This document shows positions 51,687 to 61,257 of a stretch of 64,000 nucleotides of DNA, in pieces (positions within the stretch are counted from its first letter, which is position 1; every line of letters begins with the position of its first letter). Origin of the DNA: Leptospira koniambonensis (GTDB taxonomy: Bacteria; Spirochaetota; Leptospiria; Leptospirales; Leptospiraceae); contig NZ_RQFY01000012.1 of assembly GCF_004769555.1 (NCBI RefSeq), positions 372,001 to 436,000 of the forward strand, read 5' to 3'. The notes beneath the pieces are model-generated. The model worked only from the letters and a program-made list of their open reading frames with translations, searched no databases and had not been told where the DNA came from. The position numbers were made by a program, and so were the translations under genes.

Positions 51687-52784
51687 CTATAGAAGTTCCG
51701 ACAGCCTTTCTAATACCCGATCGTTCTGTTCCGGCCTTCCTATCGTAATTCTCAAGGCATTCAAGCCATAACTTTTAAGATTTCTTAATATAATCCCTTC
51801 CTTCAGTAATGTTTCGAAGGTTTGGGTGGAATCCAGTTTTGCTTGGTCCAATTTAATCGTGATAAAGTTTGCATAAGATTCGAAGTAGAAGAGTCCCTTC
51901 TTCTTTGCAAATTTTTCGTAACGAATCATTTCTTTTAAGTTAGATTTTAGATAATTCTCCACAAAATCTCTATCGTTTAATGCAGTAGCCGCTGCTAACT
52001 GAGAAAGTTGAGAAACATTGAATGGGGGTCTTAATTTATAGAATGCACGGATCATTTCTTCTGAAGCGATACCATACCCAATTCTCATCCCGCCTAATCC
52101 GTAAATTTTAGAGAATGTATTTGTATATAATACATTAGGGAATTTTGAAATTACATCCGAAGCTTTTACTTCTTTTTTAGGATCTCTAATTTTTCCGAAC
52201 TCCATATAGGCTGCATCTAAGACAACCATTGTATCGGGAGATATTTTTTGGAGAAAAGTATATAGATCAGCCTGATCTAAGGCATCGCCAATTGGATTGC
52301 AAGGAGTGCAGATGAATATGATCTTAGGAGAATGTTTTTTATATAGATCCAGAAATTGGTCCAGATCATGAAGTTCAGAACTGGTTTGGACAGTATCTGC
52401 ACCACATTGTCCTGCATAAATAGAATACATAGAGAATGTTTTGCCATTCTGGAGGATTTTATCCCCAGGATTCAAAATGGATCTTGTAGCAAAATCGAAT
52501 ATTTGGTCGCTGCCATTCCCTTGTATTACGTTTTTTGCATCTACTCCATGGACCTTTGCAAGTGCATCCTTTAGCGCCTTATAAGAATCGTCAGGATACA
52601 AGGGCATCTTGTACACTGCTTCTTTAATGATCTCGGAAACCTTAGGAGATACTCCGTATGGATTCTCATTGGAGGCAAGTTTGAGAACCTTCTCCGGAGA
52701 AATTCCGTATTCACGTACGACTAGTTCTATCGGTTTGCCGGCTTCGTAGGCCGGGATCTTGTCTAAAGCAGGCTGGAATCGCAT
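51687..52784 (-). CDS. hisC: Histidinol-phosphate aminotransferase
   Basis: A 365-residue PLP enzyme. The opening FQPALDKIPAYEAGKPIELV and LASNENPYGVSPK are typical of HisC; the lysine is in TNTFSKIYGLGGMRIGYG, and FICTPCNPIGDAL replaces the usual NPNNPTG. It transaminates imidazole acetol phosphate in histidine synthesis and may also accept aromatic substrates. It lies 22 bases downstream of the cyclase-peroxidase gene on the same strand, so the two may share a transcript. Confidence 0.92.
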   Translation of the reverse strand: MRFQPALDKIPAYEAGKPIELVVREYGISPEKVLKLASNENPYGVSPKVSEIIKEAVYKMPLYPDDSYKALKDALAKVHGVDAKNVIQGNGSDQIFDFATRSILNPGDKILQNGKTFSMYSIYAGQCGADTVQTSSELHDLDQFLDLYKKHSPKIIFICTPCNPIGDALDQADLYTFLQKISPDTMVVLDAAYMEFGKIRDPKKEVKASDVISKFPNVLYTNTFSKIYGLGGMRIGYGIASEEMIRAFYKLRPPFNVSQLSQLAAATALNDRDFVENYLKSNLKEMIRYEKFAKKKGLFYFESYANFITIKLDQAKLDSTQTFETLLKEGIILRNLKSYGLNALRITIGRPEQNDRVLERLSELL

Positions 52785-52806
52785 CTAATTCCAGAAAAAA
52801 ACGGAG

Positions 52807-54435
52807 TCAGGATTCTTCCAATCGTTTTTGTTCTACTAATCTTTGGTAAAGTCCTTGGAAATCTTTGAAAAATAAGGACTCATCAAGTGCGTATTCCATC
52901 ACCATTCTTTTAGTTTCTTCTGAACTAAGTAGGGCTCTGTCCGTGGCGAGCATTCTTGCTCCTCCATCCAAGAGTAGGTCCCTAAAATAATGATTATTGA
53001 ATATATTAGGAGTTTCTGTAAAAGATCCTTTGGAATGCCAGCCCAATGTATGGACACCCATTAGCAAAACAGTATCTCTTGTAGAAAATCCCATCATTCC
53101 AAAATAGTTTAGAGAGTCTTTTACATCTGGACTGTCCACAGGCATAAGCATTCTTCCATTTGGATAACTGGAATCTTTTCTTCCCTGGAGAATATGGACC
53201 TGAGGTCCTCCCGCTTTTTGGAGTGCAAGTGCTCCTGAAAGAGCGATCATATCCGCAAGTGTAGGAATTCCAACTCTTCCTTCTTTTTCCATTTCTTCTT
53301 TTAAATGAATGATCGCTTCTATTTGTTTTTTAACTCCACGATTGTTCTCATCGTTTAAGATTGTAGGAAAACGGATAGAACCCTCAAGACCTAACCATTC
53401 TCCATCTGCGGAGAAGATAGAAGAGGCATGAAATACCATACGGAGCCAGGCTCCTGCTTCTGTAGGATCAATTTTGTCCCAGATCCTGTATCCTGTTTCT
53501 TGCCAAGAGCTTCCTTCACAATTATTTTTGGTTCCTAATACTTCATGGACTCTATAGTTTCCGGTTTTGCCTTTCAGTTTTGTTTCGAAACTTCTTCCCT
53601 TATTGATCCTTTCTTTTACGGATTCATAAACCTTTTGGGAAATTAAGATCTTTGCGCCTGCTTTTTTTGTAGTAGTTTCGATCCTACTTGCGGAGTTAAC
53701 TGTGTCTCCAATTGCAGTGAATGACATACTCAATGGATGTCCTAATTTTCCTAAAATTGCAGTTCCATAATTGATCCCAATTCCAATCTCGAATTCGGAA
53801 CCTAAATGATTTTGTAGATAAGTATTCAAACTTTCTAATTCTGATCTCATCTCAAGCGCAGAGCGGATCGCATTTAGGTTTGCTCGAACAGGATCCGGAT
53901 CTTCTAATCCGAAAATCGCCATGAGTCCATCACCGATATACTTATCTATGACCCCTCCGTATTTTAAGACCTTATCTCCCATTCTGTAAAAGTAACGATT
54001 CAAAATATGAATAACGTCATAAGGCAAATGACTTTCAGAAAAGCCTGTGAAACCTCTGATATCACTGAATAAGATCGCGACTGGTTTTTCTATCCCCGAG
54101 ATCAAATCAGAAAATGTAGAAGCAAGTGCCTTATCCGCATCGTCGATGACTAATCTTCTGAGAACAATATCGCCCGAAATTTTTGTTTGGCAGGCAAGCC
54201 TTACGTTATCCGGAAATCCCTTCTTCTGAGCTAACACCGTTTCTTTTTCGTTGCGGGGAAGAAGATTTTCATCCCCTTCTTGGATCAATACCCTGCAAGT
54301 AGAACAACGTGCGTTACCTCCACATGCGTGTATATGAGGGATGCCTGCATCGAGTGAAATTTGTAATAATGGCTTGTTTAATTCGGAAGGTTCGAGGAAA
54401 ACTTCCTTATCGTTTTCGAAGATAACTTTTATCAT
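52807..54435 (-). CDS. [2Fe-2S] ferredoxin - adenylate cyclase - haem peroxidase fusion
   Basis: Three domains in 542 residues. A plant/adrenodoxin-type [2Fe-2S] ferredoxin at 1-95 has C38, C44, C47 and C82. A class III cyclase at about 115-290 has metal aspartates D125 (LFSDIRGF) and D169 (YIGDG), purine-specifying K165 and D244 (AIGDTVNSASRIE) and N247/R251, which together indicate ATP as substrate. About 310-535 resembles class I (ascorbate peroxidase-like) haem peroxidases: distal R332-M-V-F-H336, proximal H462 in MGVHTLGWHSKGSF, then IFNNHYFRDLL and D499 in LATDRAL. It has no signal peptide. It probably couples redox or peroxide state to cAMP production. The ATG lacks a clear Shine-Dalgarno sequence but opens the ferredoxin fold correctly. 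Confidence 0.88.
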   Translation of the reverse strand: MIKVIFENDKEVFLEPSELNKPLLQISLDAGIPHIHACGGNARCSTCRVLIQEGDENLLPRNEKETVLAQKKGFPDNVRLACQTKISGDIVLRRLVIDDADKALASTFSDLISGIEKPVAILFSDIRGFTGFSESHLPYDVIHILNRYFYRMGDKVLKYGGVIDKYIGDGLMAIFGLEDPDPVRANLNAIRSALEMRSELESLNTYLQNHLGSEFEIGIGINYGTAILGKLGHPLSMSFTAIGDTVNSASRIETTTKKAGAKILISQKVYESVKERINKGRSFETKLKGKTGNYRVHEVLGTKNNCEGSSWQETGYRIWDKIDPTEAGAWLRMVFHASSIFSADGEWLGLEGSIRFPTILNDENNRGVKKQIEAIIHLKEEMEKEGRVGIPTLADMIALSGALALQKAGGPQVHILQGRKDSSYPNGRMLMPVDSPDVKDSLNYFGMMGFSTRDTVLLMGVHTLGWHSKGSFTETPNIFNNHYFRDLLLDGGARMLATDRALLSSEETKRMVMEYALDESLFFKDFQGLYQRLVEQKRLEES

Positions 54436-54622
54436 AGAGGGAGATTGAATCCGGTGATCAATATTGGATCTAAATCCTTGTTCATTTTATTTTAGATGAA
54501 AAACACTAAAAGACTAATATTCAGACCTATATATACGCTCGTTAAGAATAAAAATATTCTTTGGCCCGGGGCGGAAATTCTTTTTTTCCACGTCTAATTC
54601 CAAGTTCTCCGAGTATCTCATC

Positions 54623-56344
54623 GTGAATAATCAAGAAAACGGCTCATCAGACGAATCACCTAAAAGATCGGTGATCCTATGCGTCGACGATGAACTGATC
54701 ATTTTAAGAGGGCTTAAAGAACAACTCAAGTCCGCCTTCGGAAAAAGTTATCAGATAGAAGCTGCAGACAGTGCAGAACTTGCTCTTCAAATCGTAGAAG
54801 AATGCAACCAGGCGGGAATCCATATACCTGCAATATTAAGTGATCAGGTAATGCCGGGGATCAGAGGGGATGAGTTCCTGATCCGTATCCAAGAAACAAA
54901 TCCGAATACTAGAAAGATCATGCTCACTGGACAAGCGAGTGCGGAGTCTGTAGGTAATGCTTTGAATAAAGCAAACTTATATAGATATCTTTCTAAACCT
55001 TGGGACTCTAACGATCTACTCATGACAGTGAAAGAAGCTGTCCGTTCTTATGAATCAGATATTTCTCTTTCTGAACTAAATAAAAAATTAGAAGAAGCAC
55101 TACTATATAATCGAGACTCTGGACTTCCTAATCTAGAATCTTTAAGAAGAAGATTGGATCTCGCAGTGGAAGAAAAAGAAGATTCTCTTCTTGCTTTGAT
55201 CCGTATTGAATCTACTTCTTTGACCACAAGAGATTTTGGAGTTTCTCTCTATAAAGATTTAATGAAGAAATTCCTGGATTCTATGAAATCTATCTTAGGG
55301 AACTATGGAGAAATTTTCCATGTATACGAGGACGAGGTTGCTATACTTTCCAGAGTGCCAGAAGAGGAGTTCCTACCACATCTAATCGCATTTCGGATAC
55401 TTCTTCGCTCCGATTATTTTACTGCTTCTGGAATTTCTTTCCGGATCAATGCTACCATTGCCACTGCGAGTGGAAAAAAAGATCTGTATTATAAAGCGAG
55501 ACTCGCACTTGTTAAAGCAAGCCAAGAGCCAGAATTCGATTCAGAATCAGGGATCTATTCCTATACTGAGAAGATGGACGACCAGGATCTGTACAAGATC
55601 AATATGGATCTTGGAAAAAGACTGAACCAAGCGATCCATTCTGGTAATGTCGTACCATATTTCCAAGGGATCATGGACAACCAAACTGGCAAGGTAGAAA
55701 AATTCGAATGCCTTGCTCGGATTGTAGAAGATGGAAAAGTTTATGCACCTGCGAGCTTTTTGTATTTGGCAAAGTCCACAGGGCTTTTGAGAAGGATCAG
55801 TCCTATTCTTTTTGAAAAAGCTCTTCGTAAATTTTCGGACTCTTCTTATTCATTCTCCATCAATCTCTCTGAAACAGAACTCGAGAGTCCAAGTTTTCCT
55901 AAATGGGCAGCTTCCCGTATGGAACATTACGGGATCAATCCTGCCAGAGTGACTTTTGAAATTTTAGAAACTGCAAGTTTCCATGGAAATCCGGAAAGAT
56001 TAAAAGTGATCGCCGAACTGAAAGAGATGGGAGCAAAAATTGCAATCGACGATTTCGGAGTAGAACATTCCAATTTTTCCAGATTATTGGAAATCCAACC
56101 GGACTTCATCAAGATAGATGGAAAATTTATCCAGTCCTTGGAAAGAAATCGAACTGCATTCATTTTAACTTCTGCAATTACAGAACTTGCGCACAGAATT
56201 GGGGCAAAAGTAGTCGCTGAATTTGTTTCTACTCCTGAGGAACTGAAAGTTGTACGTTCCCTGGGCATAGAATATTCGCAAGGATACCTAATTATGCAGC
56301 CTTCTCCCGACATAACCCCGGTTTCGATAAAAATTATTGAATAG
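54623..56344 (+). CDS. Response regulator with degenerate GGDEF and EAL domain
   Basis: A 573-residue protein. The receiver (1-150) has ILCVDDELIILRGL, the phospho-site in PAILSDQVMPGIRGDE and YRYLSKPW. A middle domain has the GGDEF fold position but reads VYEDEVAI, so it should not make c-di-GMP. The EAL domain (from about 335) has FECLARI in place of EAL, FSINLSE, FEILETASF, AIDDFGVEHSNFSRL, FIKIDGKFI and GYLIMQPSP, so most metal and catalytic residues are present and phosphodiesterase activity is plausible. It starts at GTG 54623, divergent from the cyclase fusion. Confidence 0.88.
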   Translation: MNNQENGSSDESPKRSVILCVDDELIILRGLKEQLKSAFGKSYQIEAADSAELALQIVEECNQAGIHIPAILSDQVMPGIRGDEFLIRIQETNPNTRKIMLTGQASAESVGNALNKANLYRYLSKPWDSNDLLMTVKEAVRSYESDISLSELNKKLEEALLYNRDSGLPNLESLRRRLDLAVEEKEDSLLALIRIESTSLTTRDFGVSLYKDLMKKFLDSMKSILGNYGEIFHVYEDEVAILSRVPEEEFLPHLIAFRILLRSDYFTASGISFRINATIATASGKKDLYYKARLALVKASQEPEFDSESGIYSYTEKMDDQDLYKINMDLGKRLNQAIHSGNVVPYFQGIMDNQTGKVEKFECLARIVEDGKVYAPASFLYLAKSTGLLRRISPILFEKALRKFSDSSYSFSINLSETELESPSFPKWAASRMEHYGINPARVTFEILETASFHGNPERLKVIAELKEMGAKIAIDDFGVEHSNFSRLLEIQPDFIKIDGKFIQSLERNRTAFILTSAITELAHRIGAKVVAEFVSTPEELKVVRSLGIEYSQGYLIMQPSPDITPVSIKIIE

Positions 56345-56450
56345 GTACTTTGGTCTATTTCTTTCCAGGTATCATTCGTCTCATTCTTTCGAGGGATAAA
56401 ATCGAAAATGAGTTGCAAACATAATTTATAGAGTAAGTATCCTTGTTTTG

Positions 56451-56480
56451 CTCCGGATTTTGAGCCGGGGTTTTTTCGTT
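56451..56480 (+). terminator. Rho-independent terminator
   Basis: CTCCGG, loop ATTTTGAG, CCGGGG (with one G-T pair) followed by TTTTTTCGTTTTT. It lies about 105 bases after the REC-EAL gene and 40 bases before the next receiver gene. Confidence 0.75.
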
Positions 56481-56518
56481 TTTGTTCGTCTAAATTATAG
56501 GTTGGTACCGGGGGAGCG

Positions 56519-56905
56519 GTGGAGAAAGCGATTCTTTTTGTTGATGATGAAGCGCTCATTTTGATGAGTATGAAGTCCCAAGTCAAAAGACATCTGGGTG
56601 ATACTTATCGTTATGAGACTGCTCTAGATGCGTCCGAAGCGATGCAGATCATCGAAGAATTAGTAACAGAGGGAGTCAAGATCCTGATCGTAATTTCTGA
56701 TTGGCTGATGCCGAATATCAAGGGAGACGAATTTTTGAGAATCGTTCACCAAAGATATCCTGAGATCCAAAAGATCATCATCACTGGTCACGCAGATATC
56801 GCTTCCGTCGAAGCTTTAAAGAAAGAGATCAACTTATACAGTTACTTGAAAAAGCCTTGGGACGAAAAAGAATTAGTAACCACTATCACCTCAGCCCTTA
56901 AATAA
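56519..56905 (+). CDS. Stand-alone receiver-domain response regulator
   Basis: A single receiver of 128 residues: ILFVDDEALILMSMKSQV, phospho-aspartate in IVISDWLMPNIKGDEFL, threonine in KIIITGHAD and lysine in YSYLKKPWDEKEL. It has no output domain, so it likely passes phosphate or acts by protein contact. The start is GTG 56519 with GGGGGAG upstream. It is 13 bases before the Cache histidine kinase gene, its probable partner. The receiver closely resembles that of the REC-EAL protein. Confidence 0.93.
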   Translation: MEKAILFVDDEALILMSMKSQVKRHLGDTYRYETALDASEAMQIIEELVTEGVKILIVISDWLMPNIKGDEFLRIVHQRYPEIQKIIITGHADIASVEALKKEINLYSYLKKPWDEKELVTTITSALK

Positions 56906-56918
56906 ATAGGGGGGCATA

Positions 56919-59168
56919 ATGAGCCTTCGAACGCGCTTCTCTCTTTATTGCGCTATTGTTCTATTTGCATTCTCAGTTTTGCTTACTCTATTAGTTGCTG
57001 TATCAGCATTCTATGATTCCAAAGTTTCTTCACAGGAGGCAGCATTTGCAAAAGCAGAAGGTGCTTCTTTCGAAGTTCGTAAAATTTTTTCAGAAGCAAT
57101 TTCCAAAGTAGGAGAAGCTAAAACTCGCTGGGAACTTACTCGTCCTTCTCGAGATTCAGTTGAAAAAGATCTAGTAGATCTTTTTCAGAATGATAAAAGA
57201 TTTTTAGGGGCCGGTGCAGTTTTTGAACCCAATCTTTTTGATGGAAGGGACGCTGCATTTATTGGCCGCAAGGGTTCCAATTCTAAAGGTAGATTCGTTC
57301 CTTACTTTCATAGAAGTGTCAAGAACCCGGATGATATCAGCTTAGAAGAAAGTGTTTATTATGATAATACCGACGAGAGTGGCAACTATTACCAAATCCC
57401 CAAAGCCACGTTAAGCGACTATGTAGGCGAACCTTATTTTTATCCATTAGAAGGAGTGAATATTTTTATGATCTCCTTGATCAGGCCGATTAGCCGCCAA
57501 GGAAGATTTATAGGGATTGTCGGTTTAGATCTGAAACTTTCGGATCTGGAAGAAGAGTTATTTTCCAAAAGACCATTCGGAGATGGGCATTTGGCATTGA
57601 TATCTCCGGGTGGAAAATATGCGGTTCATGGCGCCAAAGGGATCTTGCAAGGAAAGAATGCAGGAACTCCTGAAGTAAAAGATTCCATCCAAAAATCCTT
57701 AGCTTCTGGACAACCTTTTGCCTATTTGGTAGAAGGTGGGAACTCCTACATATTTCCATTCAGTATGGGAACCTATGGCAAAAACTGGGCTATAGAAGTA
57801 TATGTTCCGGATTCAGTTCTTTGGAAAGATCTTGGGCCTATTATTCTAAGATGTTTGCTAATTACATTCGCTCTTCTGCCAGTATGTTTATATTTTCTGG
57901 ATAGATTCTTTTGTAAGTTTGTCTCGGAAGGTTTAATAGAAGCGACTACATTTGCAGATTCTTTAGGAGCCGGGAATTATTCTGCTCAGATACCTACTCG
58001 AAAATTTCAAGATGAGATCCATCATCTTTTTATAACATTAGAAAATATGAAGGAGAAGTTGCTGGCAGCGATTGACCAGCAGATCCGATCCGAAAAGATC
58101 CTAAGAGAATCAGCAGAGATATATTCACGCAATGAAATTATCCGTCTCCAAAAAGAAGAATTAGAAGTCGCCTTAGGCGATTTAAAAACTGCACAAGAAA
58201 CTTTACTTAGGAACGAAAGATTAGCTGCAATCGGTAGGATATCCGGCGCTGTCAGTCATCAGATCAATAATCCATTAGGAGCTATCGGAGCTTCCAGAGA
58301 GAATATTTCGTTTTATGTAAAGAGGGTCGTGGTCCTTCTTCCTTTTCTGTTTAAATATTTGAGTGAGGCAACCGATCCTGAAAGGGAATTTTTTAATACA
58401 ACTTTAAAAAGAACATTAGAAAACCATAAAGAACAGATAGGGAAAAAATTCAGGGAAACCAGACATTCTATAGAAGCATTCTTGAAACAGGAGCAAATAG
58501 AGGATGCTGGAGATAAAGCTGCAGTAGTCGCTGAATTAGGATTTGCTGACTGTCCAGAATTCATTCTTCAATTATGTAGATGTTCCGAATGGGATCGTAT
58601 CTCCGAATTTTTGATGGCGGTCAGAGGTCTGGAAATTTCTGAAGAAGTTATCCATAGATCCACTGATAGAATGTACAAAATTGTATCAGCATTAGAAACC
58701 TATTCAGGCATCGCAAAAGAAGATAAAGAAAGATGGGTCAAGGTTTCTGACACAATGGAAGTTGTGCTCGGAGTATACGAAGGTGCAGGTGGAAACAGGG
58801 TCACAGTAGAACGAAATTATATCTCTGAAGCTACTATGAGATGTGTTCCCGAAGATTTGGTAAGACTTTGGACACAAATCGTGGATAATGCTTACCAAGC
58901 AATGTCCGGAGAAGGTAAACTTAAAGTAAGTATCTATGATGCAGAATCCAAAATTATTTGTGAAGTGGAAGACAGTGGTTCCGGTATTCCCAAAAACATC
59001 AGAGAACAAGTTGGAGAAGTTTTATCTTCCGGAAAATCGGAAGGAGAAGGTGCAGGCATAGGACTTGCAGTTGCTGCTTCCATTTCTAAAAAATACGGGG
59101 GCAGCTGGAATTGGGAAAGTGAACCAGGCTGCACAATCTTTCGCTTTTCTTTTCCAAAATCAGAATAA
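56919..59168 (+). CDS. Cache-domain sensor histidine kinase
   Basis: A 749-residue kinase. An N-terminal membrane segment (YCAIVLFAFSVLLTLLVAV) is followed by a periplasmic dCache-like domain (AGAVFEPNLFDGRD, FVPYFHRSVKNP, GIVGLDLKLSDLEEEL), a second segment near 310-335 and a HAMP region. The H-box is AAIGRISGAVSHQINNPLG, with HQ instead of HE. The ATPase part has VDNAYQAM, EDSGSGIPKN and GEGAGIGLAVA. An insertion of about 110 residues after the H-box (containing VVAELGFADCPEFI) is shared with the kinase at 61247. The stand-alone receiver upstream and the Cache chemoreceptor downstream are likely functional partners. Confidence 0.92.
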   Translation: MSLRTRFSLYCAIVLFAFSVLLTLLVAVSAFYDSKVSSQEAAFAKAEGASFEVRKIFSEAISKVGEAKTRWELTRPSRDSVEKDLVDLFQNDKRFLGAGAVFEPNLFDGRDAAFIGRKGSNSKGRFVPYFHRSVKNPDDISLEESVYYDNTDESGNYYQIPKATLSDYVGEPYFYPLEGVNIFMISLIRPISRQGRFIGIVGLDLKLSDLEEELFSKRPFGDGHLALISPGGKYAVHGAKGILQGKNAGTPEVKDSIQKSLASGQPFAYLVEGGNSYIFPFSMGTYGKNWAIEVYVPDSVLWKDLGPIILRCLLITFALLPVCLYFLDRFFCKFVSEGLIEATTFADSLGAGNYSAQIPTRKFQDEIHHLFITLENMKEKLLAAIDQQIRSEKILRESAEIYSRNEIIRLQKEELEVALGDLKTAQETLLRNERLAAIGRISGAVSHQINNPLGAIGASRENISFYVKRVVVLLPFLFKYLSEATDPEREFFNTTLKRTLENHKEQIGKKFRETRHSIEAFLKQEQIEDAGDKAAVVAELGFADCPEFILQLCRCSEWDRISEFLMAVRGLEISEEVIHRSTDRMYKIVSALETYSGIAKEDKERWVKVSDTMEVVLGVYEGAGGNRVTVERNYISEATMRCVPEDLVRLWTQIVDNAYQAMSGEGKLKVSIYDAESKIICEVEDSGSGIPKNIREQVGEVLSSGKSEGEGAGIGLAVAASISKKYGGSWNWESEPGCTIFRFSFPKSE

Positions 59169-59190
59169 AATATAGACTCGGGCTTTTACT

Positions 59191-61257
59191 ATGAGTATCA
59201 GATATAGAATTTCACTCTACTTGGCGATTGTACTTTTAACCGGTTCTTTTGTTCTGGCAGGTATCAATTCATTTTCCTCTTATTTTAGTTTAAAGTCTCA
59301 GGTTGATTCTGGATCTACCATGGCCGGTAAACGTTATCAATATGAGATTTCTAATTTTCTAAATTCAGTTTTGGGATCTTTAAGAGGTTTTCAATTTATG
59401 TTGGAAACTTCTCACCCTGATCGAGGAGAGATGATCGCTTCTCTTAAGAGGTTAGCCGAAACCGATACTCATTTTTTCGGGACCTGGGTATTGTACGAGC
59501 CCAATGCTTTCGATGGGCAGGATGCAAGGTATAAAAATACTCCTTATCATGACGCCACTGGCAGGTTTATTCCGTATTGGAATAGGGCCACAGGTGATCT
59601 GAAAATCACTTTCGCAGAATCTTATGATGTAGATGATACGATCAGCTTTTACTATCGTATTCCTAAAAAGACCCAAAAAGATTTTATCTCTGATCCTTAT
59701 GTATACTCCGTAAGCGGAAAAGATGTGCTTATGGTCTCGATGGTTAAACCAATCTTACGAAACGGAAAATTTGTAGGAACAGTTGGAACGGATATCGCCA
59801 TGGCAAATCTACAAGAACTTTTGGGGCCAATCCGACCATTTAGGGGAGAAGGGTATCTGGCCTTGGTTTCTCCTGATGGCCTTTACGCTGCAAATGGAGG
59901 AGATCCTTCCTTAGTTGGCAAAGCAATTCCTGAAGAAAATATTCGTGCTCAAGTAAAAGAACTAAGTCTGAAAGGAGAAGATTTTCAGATCAAGGGTTCT
60001 GGTCATACCAGATATTTCTTCCCCTTCTTATTAGGAAATTATGATAAACCTTGGGCTGTAGAAGTATCCATTCCTGATTCGATCTTTTGGTCAGATATGA
60101 GAGGAGTGATCTTGCAAACGATTTTATCTTCTCTCATTATTATGGTTGTCATTCTTATCATTCTAAATTTGATCTTTAATAAACTGATCACGATGGGCTT
60201 ATTAGAGGCGATTGGTTTCTCTGAAAAGATTGCAGATGGAGATCTGACTTCTCATATAGAGATCGCAAGAAATGACGAGATAGGCAAACTTCTGAAATCA
60301 ATGGATCTGATGAAGGTGAATCTATCTAAGATCATCTTGGATATCAAAACTTCTTCTACCAAATTAAATAGCACCTCGGATCAAATGGCAGAGTCCAGCC
60401 GTAACTTCTCAGATGTTGCACAGGCCCAAGCTTCAGCGGCAGAAGAATCCTCCGCAGCAGTAGAAGAACTCGCTGCATCAGCAGAGAATGTTCGTAGATC
60501 GATGGAAAAAGCGATAGAGAACATGAAGGAAATAGATACAAACGTAGTCTTACTTCGTGAACAGATCGGAACAATCAATAACGAGATGCAAACATTGTCT
60601 CAGGTGGCATCTGAATCCCAAGAACGAGCTGTTACTGGTGAGAATGCGATGGGTGCAACTAATCAAGCAATGGATGAGATTGGAGAAAGTGCTAGTCGTA
60701 TCAATGAGATCTTATCTATCATTACTGAGATCTCAGAAAAAACAAACCTTCTCGCACTAAATGCAGCAATTGAAGCAGCACGTGCCGGCGAAGCGGGTAA
60801 AGGATTTGCAGTAGTAGCAGAAGAGATCAGTAAACTTGCATCCCAAACATCTTCTTCTGTGCAAGAGATCGGAGAGCTTGTAGATTCCACAAATAACGCG
60901 GTTCATAACGGAAACACTAAGGTTAAAGAGGCGAGTGATATACTTCGTAAACTTAGAACCTCTGTTGATTCATTTGGATTATCAGCGAAGAAGGTGCTCG
61001 ACTCAGTTAAAACGCAGGAGAAGAACACTCAAGACATTCATCAATCTGCAAATTTCCTCATGAGTTTCAGCTTACAAATAGAAGAAGCGGTCCAGGAACA
61101 AAAACGTGCAACAGATGAGATCACTAAGACGATTGTAAGTATTTCAGAAGGAACACAGGAAGTTGCTTCCGGAGCAGATGATCTAACATCTTACTCAGGC
61201 GAGATGCACCAACAATCAGAAGGACTTTTGAAATCAGTGGATAAATTTAAACTTTAA
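59191..61257 (+). CDS. Methyl-accepting chemotaxis protein with Cache domain
   Basis: A 688-residue transducer with membrane segments at about 8-28 and 305-330, an external dCache-like domain ([41 protein letters not shown]), a HAMP domain and a signalling coil. The hairpin tip [20 protein letters not shown] and [15 protein letters not shown] is fully conserved. The external domain has the same word pattern as that of the preceding kinase, suggesting the two sense related ligands. It ends in an 11-base overlap with the convergent kinase gene. Confidence 0.96.
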   Translation: MSIRYRISLYLAIVLLTGSFVLAGINSFSSYFSLKSQVDSGSTMAGKRYQYEISNFLNSVLGSLRGFQFMLETSHPDRGEMIASLKRLAETDTHFFGTWVLYEPNAFDGQDARYKNTPYHDATGRFIPYWNRATGDLKITFAESYDVDDTISFYYRIPKKTQKDFISDPYVYSVSGKDVLMVSMVKPILRNGKFVGTVGTDIAMANLQELLGPIRPFRGEGYLALVSPDGLYAANGGDPSLVGKAIPEENIRAQVKELSLKGEDFQIKGSGHTRYFFPFLLGNYDKPWAVEVSIPDSIFWSDMRGVILQTILSSLIIMVVILIILNLIFNKLITMGLLEAIGFSEKIADGDLTSHIEIARNDEIGKLLKSMDLMKVNLSKIILDIKTSSTKLNSTSDQMAESSRNFSDVAQAQASAAEESSAAVEELAASAENVRRSMEKAIENMKEIDTNVVLLREQIGTINNEMQTLSQVASESQERAVTGENAMGATNQAMDEIGESASRINEILSIITEISEKTNLLALNAAIEAARAGEAGKGFAVVAEEISKLASQTSSSVQEIGELVDSTNNAVHNGNTKVKEASDILRKLRTSVDSFGLSAKKVLDSVKTQEKNTQDIHQSANFLMSFSLQIEEAVQEQKRATDEITKTIVSISEGTQEVASGADDLTSYSGEMHQQSEGLLKSVDKFKL

